Source of the DNA: an uncultured Acholeplasmatales bacterium
Lineage (GTDB): Bacteria; Bacillota_I; Bacilli_A; Acholeplasmatales; Anaeroplasmataceae
Direction of reading: 5' to 3'
Assembly (NCBI GenBank): GCA_944323055.1
Contig: CALUQZ010000002.1
Location: 43,456-107,455 of the forward strand
DNA length: 64,000 nucleotides
The number at the start of each line of letters is the position of its first letter. Positions within the stretch are counted from its first letter, which is position 1. Of this stretch, positions 1 to 8,557 are shown piece by piece. The position numbers and the translations under genes are program-made. The notes beneath the pieces are model-generated. The model did not search any database. It was not told the origin of the DNA and saw only the letters and a program-made list of their open reading frames with translations.

Positions 1-849
1 AATGTTTTCATTATTAAAATGAATTATAATGATGCTTGGGCTAGAGATATTTGTCCGTTATTTGTCGTAGAAGATAATAAATTAAAAGGAATTAGTTTTG
101 ATTTTAATGCTTGGGGTGGTAGCTTTGATGGCCTTTATAGCGATTATGAAGCTGATCGGAAAGTTAAATCAGAATTACTTAAATATTTAAACATAGAAGA
201 AGTTAAAATTCCTTTCATTTTAGAAGGTGGTAGTATCAATACAGATGGTTGTGGTAACCTTTTAACAACAAGAGCTTGTTTATTATCTAAAGGACGTAAC
301 CCATCTTATAATGAAGAAGAAATAACAAATATATTAAAAGAAAGTTTGAATTTAAAAAATATCATATATTTAGATAATGGTATAGTCGAAGATGAAACAA
401 ATGAGCATGTTGATAATATGGCTGCATTTTTAGATTCTAAAACGATAGCATTAGCTTGGAGTGATTATGGATTACAACATGAATATAGCATTAAGGCTTA
501 TAATTATTTAAATTCTTTAGGATATAATGTAATAAAATTACCAGTTCCAAATCCCGATTTAAAAATGACAGAAGATGAATCAAAATCTATTGAATTAAGT
601 AAAGATACTAAAGTTCGTTTAGAATCTAGTAAACTTGCAGCTAGTTATATTAATTTCTATCAAAGTGATAAATATATTTTATTACCTCAATTTAATGTTA
701 AAGAAGATGAACTAGCTTATAATATTTTAAATGATTTTTATCAAGGTAAAAAAACTATTTATAAAATACAATCTAGAGCTATTTTAGTATCTGGAGGTAA
801 TATACACTGCATTACTATGCAAATTCCGGAGGTTAAATGTGAAAGTTAA
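1..849 (+). CDS. aguA: Agmatine deiminase, 3' part (5' end outside window)
   Basis: Hydrolyses agmatine to N-carbamoylputrescine and ammonia in the cytoplasm, the first step of the agmatine route to putrescine. The reading frame is open from base 1, and the Met at base 19 lies in the conserved NDAWARD segment, which is internal in this family, so the true start is upstream of the window. Visible family motifs are NDAWARD, ILEGGSI, the NEHVDN His motif and GGNIHCIT with the catalytic Cys near the C-terminus. Those residues fit the guanidine-modifying (pentein) superfamily. The stop overlaps the start of aguB by 11 bp, so the two are co-translated. Identity is secure; only the N-terminus is missing. 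Confidence 0.93.
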   Translation, partial: NVFIIKMNYNDAWARDICPLFVVEDNKLKGISFDFNAWGGSFDGLYSDYEADRKVKSELLKYLNIEEVKIPFILEGGSINTDGCGNLLTTRACLLSKGRNPSYNEEEITNILKESLNLKNIIYLDNGIVEDETNEHVDNMAAFLDSKTIALAWSDYGLQHEYSIKAYNYLNSLGYNVIKLPVPNPDLKMTEDESKSIELSKDTKVRLESSKLAASYINFYQSDKYILLPQFNVKEDELAYNILNDFYQGKKTIYKIQSRAILVSGGNIHCITMQIPEVKCES

Positions 850-1693
850 AGTTGCAGCTGTTCAAATGAAGATGACAGATAAAGAAGAAGAAAATATTAG
901 ATTAGCTGATCTATTAGTTAAAGATGCTGCTAATAAAGGGGCTAATATTATCTTGTTACCTGAATTATTTAGTAGTCTATATTTTTGTCAAATAGAAGAT
1001 TACAATAATTTTAAATTGGCTAGACCATATAAAAATAATCCAATACTAGAACACTTTAGTAATTTGTCTAAAGAATTAAATGTTGTATTGCCAATATCTT
1101 TTTTTGAAGTAGAAAATAATTGTTATTATAATTCTTTAGTTGTCTTTGATGCTGATGGTACAGATTTAGGATTATATCGTAAAACACATATACCAACAGG
1201 TCAATGTTATGAAGAAAAATTTTACTTTACGCCTGGCAATACAGGTTTTAAAGTATTTGAAACTAAATTTGCAAAAATAGGTGTAGGAATATGTTGGGAT
1301 CAATGGTTTCCAGAAACAGCTAGAATTTTAGCAATTAAAGGAGCTGAAATTTTATTATATCCAACAGCTATAGGTAGTGAACCTGTTTTAGATAAAGATA
1401 GTAAAGACCATTGGCAAAATACGATGTGTGGTCATGCTGCAAGTAATATTATGCCTTTAGTTGCTAGTAACCGCGTAGGTGTAGAACGTGCAACTAATTC
1501 AAGTATGAACTTTTTTGGTTCATCATTTATTGCTAGTGAAGATGGCAATAAAGTAAAAGAATTTAATCGTGAAGATATAGGTGTTTTAATTCATGAATTT
1601 GATTTAGCAAAAATTAGAGAAAAACGTTACAGTTGGGGTGTTTTCCGCGATAGAAGACCGGAAATGTATACTGATATACTTAAAAATAGTTGA
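839..1693 (+). CDS. aguB: N-carbamoylputrescine amidase
   Basis: Nitrilase-superfamily enzyme that cleaves N-carbamoylputrescine to putrescine, CO2 and ammonia, completing the pathway begun by the upstream deiminase. At 284 residues it is full length. The Glu-Lys-Cys triad is visible as E42 (LLPELF), K115 (RKTHIP) and C152 (GICWDQWFPE). It starts with GTG at 839, set by a GGAGG ribosome site at about 826-830, and overlaps the aguA stop. The stop codon is TGA, one proof that TGA is not read as Trp here. A polyamine importer operon lies 9 kb downstream, on the far side of the CRISPR locus. Confidence 0.94.
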   Translation: MKVKVAAVQMKMTDKEEENIRLADLLVKDAANKGANIILLPELFSSLYFCQIEDYNNFKLARPYKNNPILEHFSNLSKELNVVLPISFFEVENNCYYNSLVVFDADGTDLGLYRKTHIPTGQCYEEKFYFTPGNTGFKVFETKFAKIGVGICWDQWFPETARILAIKGAEILLYPTAIGSEPVLDKDSKDHWQNTMCGHAASNIMPLVASNRVGVERATNSSMNFFGSSFIASEDGNKVKEFNREDIGVLIHEFDLAKIREKRYSWGVFRDRRPEMYTDILKNS

Positions 1694-1730
1694 AATGGTT
1701 TTCTAATTCTATTAAAATAGAGTTAGAAAT

Positions 1731-1805
1731 AGAAGCATCGCCAAGTGGAAAGGCACGGGACTCTGACTCCCTTATACGTAGGTTCGAATCCTACTGCTTC
1801 TGCCA
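1731..1805 (+). tRNA. tRNA-Gln (anticodon CUG)
   Basis: Full cloverleaf with encoded CCA. The acceptor strands AGAAGCA (1731-1737) and TGCTTCT (1795-1801) pair perfectly, with discriminator G1802 and CCA 1803-1805. The D-arm is GCC/GGC. The anticodon stem is 1756-1760 with 1768-1772 (one C-U mismatch at its base), and its loop is CTCTGAC, giving anticodon CTG at 1763-1765. The T-arm contains GGTTCGAATCC. The D-arm sequence GCCAAGTGG is typical of tRNA-Gln. It is followed at once by a rho-independent terminator. Confidence 0.93.
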
Positions 1806-1815
1806 AGTTGTATTT

Positions 1816-1838
1816 AAAGCTAGGTTTCTAGCTTTTTT
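1816..1838 (+). terminator. Terminator of tRNA-Gln
   Basis: AAAGCTAG, a GTTT loop and CTAGCTTT run into a T tract just 10 bp after the tRNA CCA end. Confidence 0.85.
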
Positions 1839-1849
1839 ACTTTTTTTAG

Positions 1850-1877
1850 TTGACAATAAGTGAATCGATTTTAAAAT
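1850..1877 (+). promoter_or_regulatory. Promoter of the decayed gene at 1900
   Basis: TTGACA (1850-1855), 16 bp, then TAAAAT (1872-1877). An AGGAAG ribosome site follows, with ATG at 1900. The complete expression signal in front of a broken reading frame suggests the gene was functional recently. Confidence 0.55.
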
Positions 1878-1899
1878 AGTATCTAGGAAGTGACATAAT

Positions 1900-2137
1900 A
1901 TGCATTTAGGTATTTCTATTGTTTTAATAAATTAAGATTATATTGCCATGGTCCATTTGCATGGTTAATATTTATTATAGGTTCTATCTTTTTAGCAATA
2001 TATTATTTATTAAAATTCTACATTTTAATAATCATATTCCATTTAAACTAATTTATAAAGTAATATTAAAACTTATAAATAAAAGAAATAATACAACTAA
2101 TGAGACTGTAGTAAGTGATATTATAGACAAAAATTAA
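1900..2137 (+). pseudogene. Frameshifted small membrane-protein gene
   Basis: I do not recognise the family. A promoter and AGGAAG ribosome site lead to ATG 1900, but this frame stops after MHLGISIVLIN. A second frame (from about 1899, through 1941) then reads a convincing hydrophobic segment, GPFAWLIFIIGSIFLAIYYL. A third frame, open from TTG 1943, ends in a polar tail, VSDIIDKN, at 2137. The membrane segment and the charged tail lie in different frames, so the simplest reading is an ancestral protein of about 75-80 residues with one transmembrane helix, broken by at least two indels. A perfect terminator follows. A 64-residue TTG-started protein (1943-2137) is the alternative, but its composition looks less natural. 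Confidence 0.45.
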
Positions 2138-2187
2138 AGCTTAAACTATACACTATTAAAATTAAAAAGTATAATTTAAGCTTTTTT
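2137..2187 (+). terminator. Terminator before the cas locus
   Basis: Long hairpin of AAGCTTAAACTATAC (2137-2151) with GTATAATTTAAGCTT (2169-2183), followed by TTTTTT. It insulates the cas promoter from upstream transcription. Confidence 0.8.
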
Positions 2188-2229
2188 ATTATAAATAAAA
2201 TATTTTTTTGTGTAATTTTTCTATTTTAG

Positions 2230-2257
2230 TTGACAAAGATCTTAATAGTGCTATAAT
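2230..2257 (+). promoter_or_regulatory. cas operon promoter
   Basis: Consensus TTGACA (2230-2235) and TATAAT (2252-2257), 16 bp apart. The start is predicted near 2264, giving a leader of about 150 nt before cas9. That leader covers the whole tracrRNA gene in the opposite sense, so the cas mRNA and the tracrRNA are complementary. Confidence 0.8.
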
Positions 2258-2279
2258 TTACTTGTAAACTAATTAGGTT

Positions 2280-2346
2280 AAAAAAAGGACCTACAACAGG
2301 TCCACACGTATTCGCTAAATGCTTATTTGCACTCGTTTGCTAATAC
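2280..2346 (-). ncRNA. tracrRNA (short form), antisense to the cas9 leader
   Basis: Read on the minus strand, the RNA begins in an anti-repeat and ends in a strong terminator. The + strand at 2326-2361 is a degenerate copy of the CRISPR repeat: TTTGC, a 4-nt mismatch, the 12-mer GTTTGCTAATAC, then scattered matches through to AAC. The minus transcript therefore pairs with the 5' half of the crRNA repeat, the same geometry as in S. pyogenes. Next come a short nexus-like stretch (complement of 2304-2324) and the hairpin GGACCT-GTTGT-AGGTCC (2287-2303) with seven U residues. Predicted length is about 67 nt from the promoter at 2353-2381. Ends are inferred. Confidence 0.85.
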
Positions 2347-2352
2347 ATCTAA

Positions 2353-2381
2353 ATAATAAACTAAATTAGTTAATTTGTCAA
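2353..2381 (-). promoter_or_regulatory. tracrRNA promoter
   Basis: On the minus strand: TTGACA (2381-2376), exactly 17 bp, then TATTAT (2358-2353). The -10 box lies inside the distal part of the anti-repeat, so the predicted transcript starts near 2346 and keeps only the repeat-proximal 21 or so pairing bases. It faces the cas promoter. Confidence 0.8.
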
Positions 2382-2417
2382 TAACATTTTTAATTTTTTT
2401 AAAAAATGGAGGAATTT

Positions 2418-5400
2418 ATGGAAAACAATAAGCATACTTACACACTAGGCCTTGATATAGGGACAAATTCTATAGGTTGGGCAGTAATTGATGAATCCTA
2501 CAACCTTGTAAAAAAATTAAAACATTCGCTTTGGGGAGTTAGAATGTTTGATAAATCTGATGCTGCGGCCGAAAGACGCACCTATCGTAACGCTAGACGT
2601 AGATTAAAAAGAAGAAAAGAAAGACTAAATTACTTACAAGATATTTTTGCTGACGAAGTTAAAAAAACAGACCCGTATTTTTTTAAACGTTTAAATGAAT
2701 CTTTTTATCAGCTAGAAGATAGAAGTCTAAAATGTAATGATTTATTTGTTAATGGACTAACTAATGCCGAGTATTATAAAAAATTCCCTACTATTTGGCA
2801 TTTAAGAAAATATTTATTAGAGTCTAATGAAAAAGTTGATGTTAGATTTTTATATTTAGCATGTCATCACATTCTAAAGTATCGTGGTAACTTTTTAACT
2901 GAGGGTGAATTTAAAAAAGGTGATAATTCTGATCTACTAACTGCTTTTAATGATATTAATAATGTTATAGACGATTTATACAATAAATTTAATAATGATG
3001 AAGAATTTGAAGGAAATGTAAATTTTTTCATTTCTAAAATTATTGATAATAAACTATGCGATGAAATTGTTAATATATTAAGTTCTAAAATGACTAAAAT
3101 GGATAAAAGAAAGCAATTAGAGGAAAAATTAACAGTTTGTGATGGTGATAAGATTATTAAAGAAACAGCATATAATAAATTTATTATACCATTATTACTT
3201 GAATATTCTGTTAACCCTAAATCTTTAAAAATTGTTAAAGAAAAAGGGATAAATCATGATGATACTGATTTAACAAAACTTAATTTAACAGATGAAGATT
3301 TAGATACAAAATTATTACAATATAGTAATGAATATTATGAAATAAAAGAATTAATTGGTTCAGTAACTCTAATAAAACTAATTAAAGATCACTGTTTTTT
3401 ACTTAATTTTTTAGGTAATAAAACATATTTATCAGAAGCGATGGTTGAAAAGTATAATGAACATAATGAGCAATTACGTGAATTTAAAGTGTTCATTAAA
3501 AACTATTTACCAAATAAATATTTTGAAATATTTAGAACATATAATGATAAGATTTGTAATTATGCACATTATGTCGGAAGAAATCATGTTAATTCTAGTC
3601 GAGTAAAAGACAAAATAACTAATTTTAGTCACTGTAAACAAGATGATTTTTATACTTATGTTAAAAAACTACTTGAAAATGTAACTCAAGACGAAGCTCA
3701 AGAATCTAAAAAGTATTTTTTAGATTTAATTGAAAATAAAGAATTTTTAGTACGAACTAACTCAAGTAATAATGCAGCTTTCCCAATGCAACTTCATTTA
3801 ATGGAACTAAAACAAATTTTAAGTATTCAATCAAAATATTATCCATTTTTAAATGAATTAAGTTATAACTTAACTAACATAGAAAAAATCATTAAAATCT
3901 TTATGTTTAAACGCCCATATTATTTTGGCCCTTTAAACGATAAATCTGATTATGCTTGGGTAATAAGAAATAGTTATGATAAAGTTACGCCATGGAATGT
4001 TGATAAAGTTATTAATACTGATGAAACAGCAAAAAAATTCATTGAAAAAATGCAAAATAAGTGTACTTATTTAAAAGGCGACAATGATTATTGCTTACCT
4101 AAAAATTCAATAATTTTTCAAAAATATAATGTTTTAAGTTATATAAATAAAATTAAAATAAATGGGAAAAATATTGATAATGAAACTAAATTAGATATTT
4201 ATAACAATGTTTTTTTAGTTGAAAGTAAACCTACACAAAAAATGATTAAAAATTATTTAGTTATAACTAAAAATATTAAAGAATCAGATATTTCAGGTAT
4301 TGATGTATGTAACTGTAGTATGGCTAGTTATATAACTTTTAAAAATATTTTCAAAGATAAATTTAATGAACTTTTAACTAGAAAAGGTAATAATATTGAG
4401 GATATAATAAAAGACATAACTGTTTTTGAAGATAAAAAAATACTAGAAAAAAGATTAAAAGAAATTTATAAATTAAATTCAGAAGAAATAAAGCAGATTA
4501 AAAATTTATCATATAACAAATATGGTAGATTGTGTAAAAAATTATTAATAGATTTAATTTTTGTTGATAAGGAGACTAACGTTAAATATCATGGTATATT
4601 AGATATTATGGAAAAAACAACTTTAAACCTACAGGAAATATTATTTTCACCTATTTTTGAAGGTAATAAAGTTATTGATGAATATAATAAACAACATACA
4701 ATATCTAATGAGATGAAGATCGAAGATTTTATAGAAGAAAATTTAACTGTATCTCCTATATATACTAGAGCTTTAGTTCAAACTTATCGTTTAATTGAGG
4801 AATTAGAAAATAAAATATTAAAACAAAAAATAGACTATTTTGTAGTTGAGTGTACTAGAGAAAACCAAGCATCTAATACAACTAAGTCTAGATATGAAAA
4901 AGTAAAAGAATTATTAGCAGAATGTAAAAAGATGACTTCTGAAAATAATATGTTTAATGACATTCCATTTGATGAATTAAATAGACAATTAGATGAAAAT
5001 AAAGATAATATGAAGGCAGATAAGTTATACTTATACTTTACTCAACTTGGTAGAGACATGTACACCTACAAACCAATTGATATTAATGAAATTAATAACA
5101 ATAAAGAGTATGATATTGATCATATATTACCGCAATCTTTAATTAAAGACGATTCTATTTCAAATCGTGTATTAGTTAATAAAAGACTAAATCATAATAA
5201 ATCAGATAAATTTATTTTTGAATCTATTGATGTTAGTAAGAATATTCCATTCTATAAAATGTTATTAGATAAAGAACTAATATCAAAGAAAAAATATAAT
5301 TTATTAACGATGAAAGAATTAGATGAAAAAGAACTTGAAGGATTTGTAAATCGTCAAAAAGTAGCAACAGACCAATCTGTAAAAGCCGTAATTACAATGC

Positions 5401-6701
5401 TTAAATTGTTTAAAAACGTAGATTCAGAACATATTATATATTCAAAAGCTAATATAGTGTCAGAATTTAGAAGAAATGAATTCTTATATGATAAAGAAGA
5501 TCCTTTAACAGGTGAATTAAAACCTAGAGTTACTGATAGTTCAGGTAACAATTTAAAACATATTTATTATAAATCTAGAACTGCCAATAATTATCATCAT
5601 GCTCATGATGCCTATTTAAATGCTATTATCGGAAGTGCATTAACTGCCTATTATGATAAAATAAGTATAGGATTTAAGAGTAGTGATGAAAGAAAAGAGT
5701 ATTTAGAAGGCAATTATATTACTAGAAATCCTATGAAAGTATTAGCAAGAAGAATAAGCGGAACCCCATGGGATCCTAAAGTAATGCTACCAAAAATTGA
5801 AAAGAACTTATTTAATAACTATGATATTCAAGAAACATTACGAACTTATAAATCTAATGAAATGATTAGTCAAGTAACAATTATACCTAAAGGTACTGGT
5901 AATCCAGTTAAAGTTAAAAATATAATGCCTAATGGAGAACCGTATAATACAGAAAAATATGGTGGATTTAAACAAACTTCATATTCTAAATTTGTTTTAC
6001 TTAAGACAGTTGATAAAAAGAATAACGAGCTAGTTATTTTACAAGCTATTCCTAAAATGTATGAAGACACATTAGATGAATATTTAGGAAAATTGTATGG
6101 TGAGTTTAATATTATAAAAGATAATATTAATATCAATACAGTTTTAGAATATGGTAAAACAAAGGCTTATTTAACAGGTGTGACTGGTAATTCATACTTA
6201 TTTAAAAATGCCATAGATCGTAATTTTGATGTTAATTCAATTAGAATCATACATGATATCGATAAGTATTATAGTATACCTGAAAAAGAGAGAGATAAAC
6301 AAATTAAATTTATAAATGATAAAGTAATAATATCAGATGTTAAAAATCAAAGACAAATATCTATTTCTTTAGATGACCTAGATTACCTATATCAAAAAAT
6401 CTATGAAATGTATAGAAAGGATATCTATTCATTTTCTAACATTAAAAATATTTATTCTAGTCTGCCAAATGTTTTAGATGATAAATTTAAACATGATGAT
6501 TACAAAACAAAATTATATTTAATAAATCAATTATTATCTTTACTTAAGACAAATGAAAGAAAAACAGCTGATTTAACATCTATAGGGTTATCTAAAAGTT
6601 CTGGTACATTATTATATAATATAAAGTTGGCCAAAGGAATGAAACTAGTTAACTATTCTATTACAGGATTTAAGAAAAAAGTTTTATATGAGGTTAAATA
6701 G
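2418..6701 (+). CDS. cas9: CRISPR-associated endonuclease Cas9 (type II-A)
   Basis: RNA-guided double-strand DNA nuclease of 1427 residues, within the size range of the larger II-A enzymes. RuvC-I carries D13 (GLDIGTNSIGWAV). An Arg-rich bridge helix follows at about 53-75, then a long REC lobe. RuvC-II has E811 (FVVECTREN). HNH has YDIDHILPQS with H902 and N925, and RuvC-III has HHAHDAYLNA with H1063 and D1064. The C-terminal PAM-interacting region has EKYGGFKQTSYSKFVLL. All catalytic residues are present, so it should be active. ATG 2406 is in frame, but GGAGG at 2408-2412 fits ATG 2418, which I chose. Its TAG stop shares one base with the cas1 GTG. Confidence 0.97.
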   Translation: MENNKHTYTLGLDIGTNSIGWAVIDESYNLVKKLKHSLWGVRMFDKSDAAAERRTYRNARRRLKRRKERLNYLQDIFADEVKKTDPYFFKRLNESFYQLEDRSLKCNDLFVNGLTNAEYYKKFPTIWHLRKYLLESNEKVDVRFLYLACHHILKYRGNFLTEGEFKKGDNSDLLTAFNDINNVIDDLYNKFNNDEEFEGNVNFFISKIIDNKLCDEIVNILSSKMTKMDKRKQLEEKLTVCDGDKIIKETAYNKFIIPLLLEYSVNPKSLKIVKEKGINHDDTDLTKLNLTDEDLDTKLLQYSNEYYEIKELIGSVTLIKLIKDHCFLLNFLGNKTYLSEAMVEKYNEHNEQLREFKVFIKNYLPNKYFEIFRTYNDKICNYAHYVGRNHVNSSRVKDKITNFSHCKQDDFYTYVKKLLENVTQDEAQESKKYFLDLIENKEFLVRTNSSNNAAFPMQLHLMELKQILSIQSKYYPFLNELSYNLTNIEKIIKIFMFKRPYYFGPLNDKSDYAWVIRNSYDKVTPWNVDKVINTDETAKKFIEKMQNKCTYLKGDNDYCLPKNSIIFQKYNVLSYINKIKINGKNIDNETKLDIYNNVFLVESKPTQKMIKNYLVITKNIKESDISGIDVCNCSMASYITFKNIFKDKFNELLTRKGNNIEDIIKDITVFEDKKILEKRLKEIYKLNSEEIKQIKNLSYNKYGRLCKKLLIDLIFVDKETNVKYHGILDIMEKTTLNLQEILFSPIFEGNKVIDEYNKQHTISNEMKIEDFIEENLTVSPIYTRALVQTYRLIEELENKILKQKIDYFVVECTRENQASNTTKSRYEKVKELLAECKKMTSENNMFNDIPFDELNRQLDENKDNMKADKLYLYFTQLGRDMYTYKPIDINEINNNKEYDIDHILPQSLIKDDSISNRVLVNKRLNHNKSDKFIFESIDVSKNIPFYKMLLDKELISKKKYNLLTMKELDEKELEGFVNRQKVATDQSVKAVITMLKLFKNVDSEHIIYSKANIVSEFRRNEFLYDKEDPLTGELKPRVTDSSGNNLKHIYYKSRTANNYHHAHDAYLNAIIGSALTAYYDKISIGFKSSDERKEYLEGNYITRNPMKVLARRISGTPWDPKVMLPKIEKNLFNNYDIQETLRTYKSNEMISQVTIIPKGTGNPVKVKNIMPNGEPYNTEKYGGFKQTSYSKFVLLKTVDKKNNELVILQAIPKMYEDTLDEYLGKLYGEFNIIKDNININTVLEYGKTKAYLTGVTGNSYLFKNAIDRNFDVNSIRIIHDIDKYYSIPEKERDKQIKFINDKVIISDVKNQRQISISLDDLDYLYQKIYEMYRKDIYSFSNIKNIYSSLPNVLDDKFKHDDYKTKLYLINQLLSLLKTNERKTADLTSIGLSKSSGTLLYNIKLAKGMKLVNYSITGFKKKVLYEVK

Positions 6702-7570
6702 TGGCGTTTAGAAATGTTATAATTGTTTCTCGTTGCAAATTAGACTATTCCTTAAATTATTTAGTAATACATAAAGGGGTAGATGTTAAAAAGATATTGT
6801 TAGATGAAATAAGAGTTATATGTTTAAATACTACACAAGTTAGTATTACGACAGCCTTAATTTCAGAGTGTCTAAAAAAGAAGATTAAGATAATTTTATC
6901 TGATGAAAAGCATAATCCAGTTGGTGAAATAACGCCATACTATAACAATTATTATGCATATCGCAAATTAAAAGAACAAATTAATTTTTCTGATGATGTA
7001 AAAGATTATTTATGGCAACAACTTATAAAAAATAAGATTTATAATCAATATTTAAATTTAAAAGAGGCATCTTTAGAAGAATGTAATATATTAGCCAAAT
7101 ATATTGATGAAGTAACATTAGGTGATAATCTTAATAGAGAAGGAATAGCCGCTAAAGTATATTTTAAAAGTCTATTTGGACCAGGATTTAATAGAGACTT
7201 AGTGTGCCCTGAAAATATATTTTTAGATTATGGCTATTCCATAATCTTATCATCAATCAACAGGTTAGTTAAAATGTATGGGTATTATACAGAAATAGGT
7301 ATTCATCATATAGGAGAAAGTAATTCTTTTAACTTATCATGTGATTTAATGGAACCTTTAAGACCATTAGTTGATAGATATGTAATTAATGGTTATGTTA
7401 ATTTAGATAATTATAAAGAAGAGTATGTTAAGATGTTAGAATTAAAAGTTAAATATGACAATAAGAGAACATTTTTAGATAACGCTTTAGAAGAGTATGT
7501 AGAAGATATTTTAGCTTATTTAAAAACGGAAGATAAGACAAAGATAAAATTTATAGAATATGAGTTATAG
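6701..7570 (+). CDS. cas1: CRISPR adaptation integrase Cas1
   Basis: Metal-dependent integrase subunit that, with Cas2, inserts new spacers at the leader end of the array. It has 289 residues, normal for type II Cas1. The E-H-D metal site is seen as E147 (NREGIAAKVYFKSLFG), the His pair 202-203 (IHHIGESNSFNL) and D215 (DLMEPLRPLVD). It starts with GTG at 6701, sharing one base with the cas9 stop, and runs 11 bp into cas2, so the four cas genes form one tightly coupled operon. Confidence 0.96.
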   Translation: MAFRNVIIVSRCKLDYSLNYLVIHKGVDVKKILLDEIRVICLNTTQVSITTALISECLKKKIKIILSDEKHNPVGEITPYYNNYYAYRKLKEQINFSDDVKDYLWQQLIKNKIYNQYLNLKEASLEECNILAKYIDEVTLGDNLNREGIAAKVYFKSLFGPGFNRDLVCPENIFLDYGYSIILSSINRLVKMYGYYTEIGIHHIGESNSFNLSCDLMEPLRPLVDRYVINGYVNLDNYKEEYVKMLELKVKYDNKRTFLDNALEEYVEDILAYLKTEDKTKIKFIEYEL

Positions 7571-7880
7571 GTATATGCGTACAATACTATTCTTTGATTT
7601 ACCAACATTGACATCAAAAAATAGAAGGGATTATCGTACTTTTGTAAAATTATTAATCAAAAACGGGTTTTATCGTATACAAGAATCAGTATTTGTTAAG
7701 ATGTCAATTAATCCTCAAGCTGCTGAAATTTGTACTAAATTTATAGATAAAAACAAACCACCAGAAGGTAGTGTTATTATCCTAACGATAACTGAAAAAC
7801 AATTTGCAAATATGAATATATTGTTAGGAGAATTAAATACAGATGTTGAAGTATCTGATAAGAGGGTTATTGTTATATGA
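7560..7880 (+). CDS. cas2: CRISPR adaptation protein Cas2
   Basis: Small dimeric scaffold of the Cas1-Cas2 spacer integration complex. It has 106 residues with a ferredoxin-like start, RTILFFDLPT, carrying the conserved Asp (D13), followed by YRTFVKLLIKNGFYRIQESVFVK. The ATG at 7560 overlaps cas1 by 11 bp; an in-frame Met five codons later is a possible alternative. Its stop overlaps the csn2 start as ATGA. Confidence 0.95.
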   Translation: MSYRYMRTILFFDLPTLTSKNRRDYRTFVKLLIKNGFYRIQESVFVKMSINPQAAEICTKFIDKNKPPEGSVIILTITEKQFANMNILLGELNTDVEVSDKRVIVI

Positions 7881-8506
7881 TAAATTTAATATATTTAAAT
7901 GAAAATATTAGTTTAAAATATGGAATAAATTCTTTAATATTTGAAAATCCGGCTACTTTTAGAGATATTTATTACAACACTTTAGAGAATATAAAAATAT
8001 TAGATGGAGTAAATGAATGTACAGCTTCAAAGTTAATAATTATTAAAGATCTATTAAATCTTTCTATAAATGATAAAAAGAATTTAACATATTTATTTAA
8101 ATTATCTAATATTGTTTTAAAAGAAAAATATGAATCTGAATATCTTAATATTATTATGAATCTAAAAGAATTATTATCTAATTTAACAGATTTTATAGAT
8201 TTAAATATTGAGTTCGATGAAGTAGATACTTCAAAGTTATTTCAAGCTTTCAATTTAAAATACTCTGATGAAAATTTAAATTATATTGAAAATGTTCTTT
8301 CATACATATCAATTATAAATGCAATTAATTCACCAAAATTATTTATTACATTTAATTTAATGAATTATATAACTGAAGAAGAATATAAATTATTAGAAAA
8401 AGAATTATTAATAAAACAGATCATCGTATTAGATATTTCATTAAATTTAATAAAGAATTTTAGTGATAATATATTTAATGTTGATGACAATTATTGTATA
8501 ATATAA
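7877..8506 (+). CDS. csn2: Csn2-family adaptation protein (subtype II-A)
   Basis: The fourth cas gene of a II-A operon, translated from an ATGA overlap with cas2. Csn2 proteins form a ring that slides on DNA ends and are needed for spacer acquisition. The 209-residue product is diverged from the streptococcal form. The call rests mainly on position, size, lack of any other domain and general layout: an N-terminal beta segment (INLIYLNENISLKYGINSLIFEN), a Glu/Lys-rich helical middle and a C-terminal beta-rich end (KQIIVLDISLNL). Its 3' end carries the probable array promoter, so coding and regulatory roles overlap there. Confidence 0.8.
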   Translation: MINLIYLNENISLKYGINSLIFENPATFRDIYYNTLENIKILDGVNECTASKLIIIKDLLNLSINDKKNLTYLFKLSNIVLKEKYESEYLNIIMNLKELLSNLTDFIDLNIEFDEVDTSKLFQAFNLKYSDENLNYIENVLSYISIINAINSPKLFITFNLMNYITEEEYKLLEKELLIKQIIVLDISLNLIKNFSDNIFNVDDNYCII

Positions 8507-8557
8507 TTGATTATTAGCAAATTTATGAATTTCATGCAAGCCACTAGAATGCTAGAG
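8497..8557 (+). promoter_or_regulatory. CRISPR leader with putative -10 and inverted repeat-like element
   Basis: Only 51 bp separate csn2 from the first repeat. TATAAT at 8497-8502, inside the last csn2 codons, could start the pre-crRNA near 8509; the -35 (TTTAAT, 8474-8479) is weak. Within the leader, 8512-8541 resembles the reverse complement of the repeat: ATTAGCAAA and CATGCAAGC match its ATTAGCAAA and CACGCAAAC parts. The RNA could fold back on the first repeat. A small CTAG-AATG-CTAG stem follows just before the array. Confidence 0.5.

Noticed and set aside
2287..2303. The GGACCT hairpin as a + strand attenuator of cas9
   Set aside because: No T tract follows on +; the seven T lie on the minus-strand exit, so it ends the tracrRNA.
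5354..6136. Minus-strand open frames within cas9
   Set aside because: They lie opposite a strongly supported gene, have no signals and reflect codon bias.
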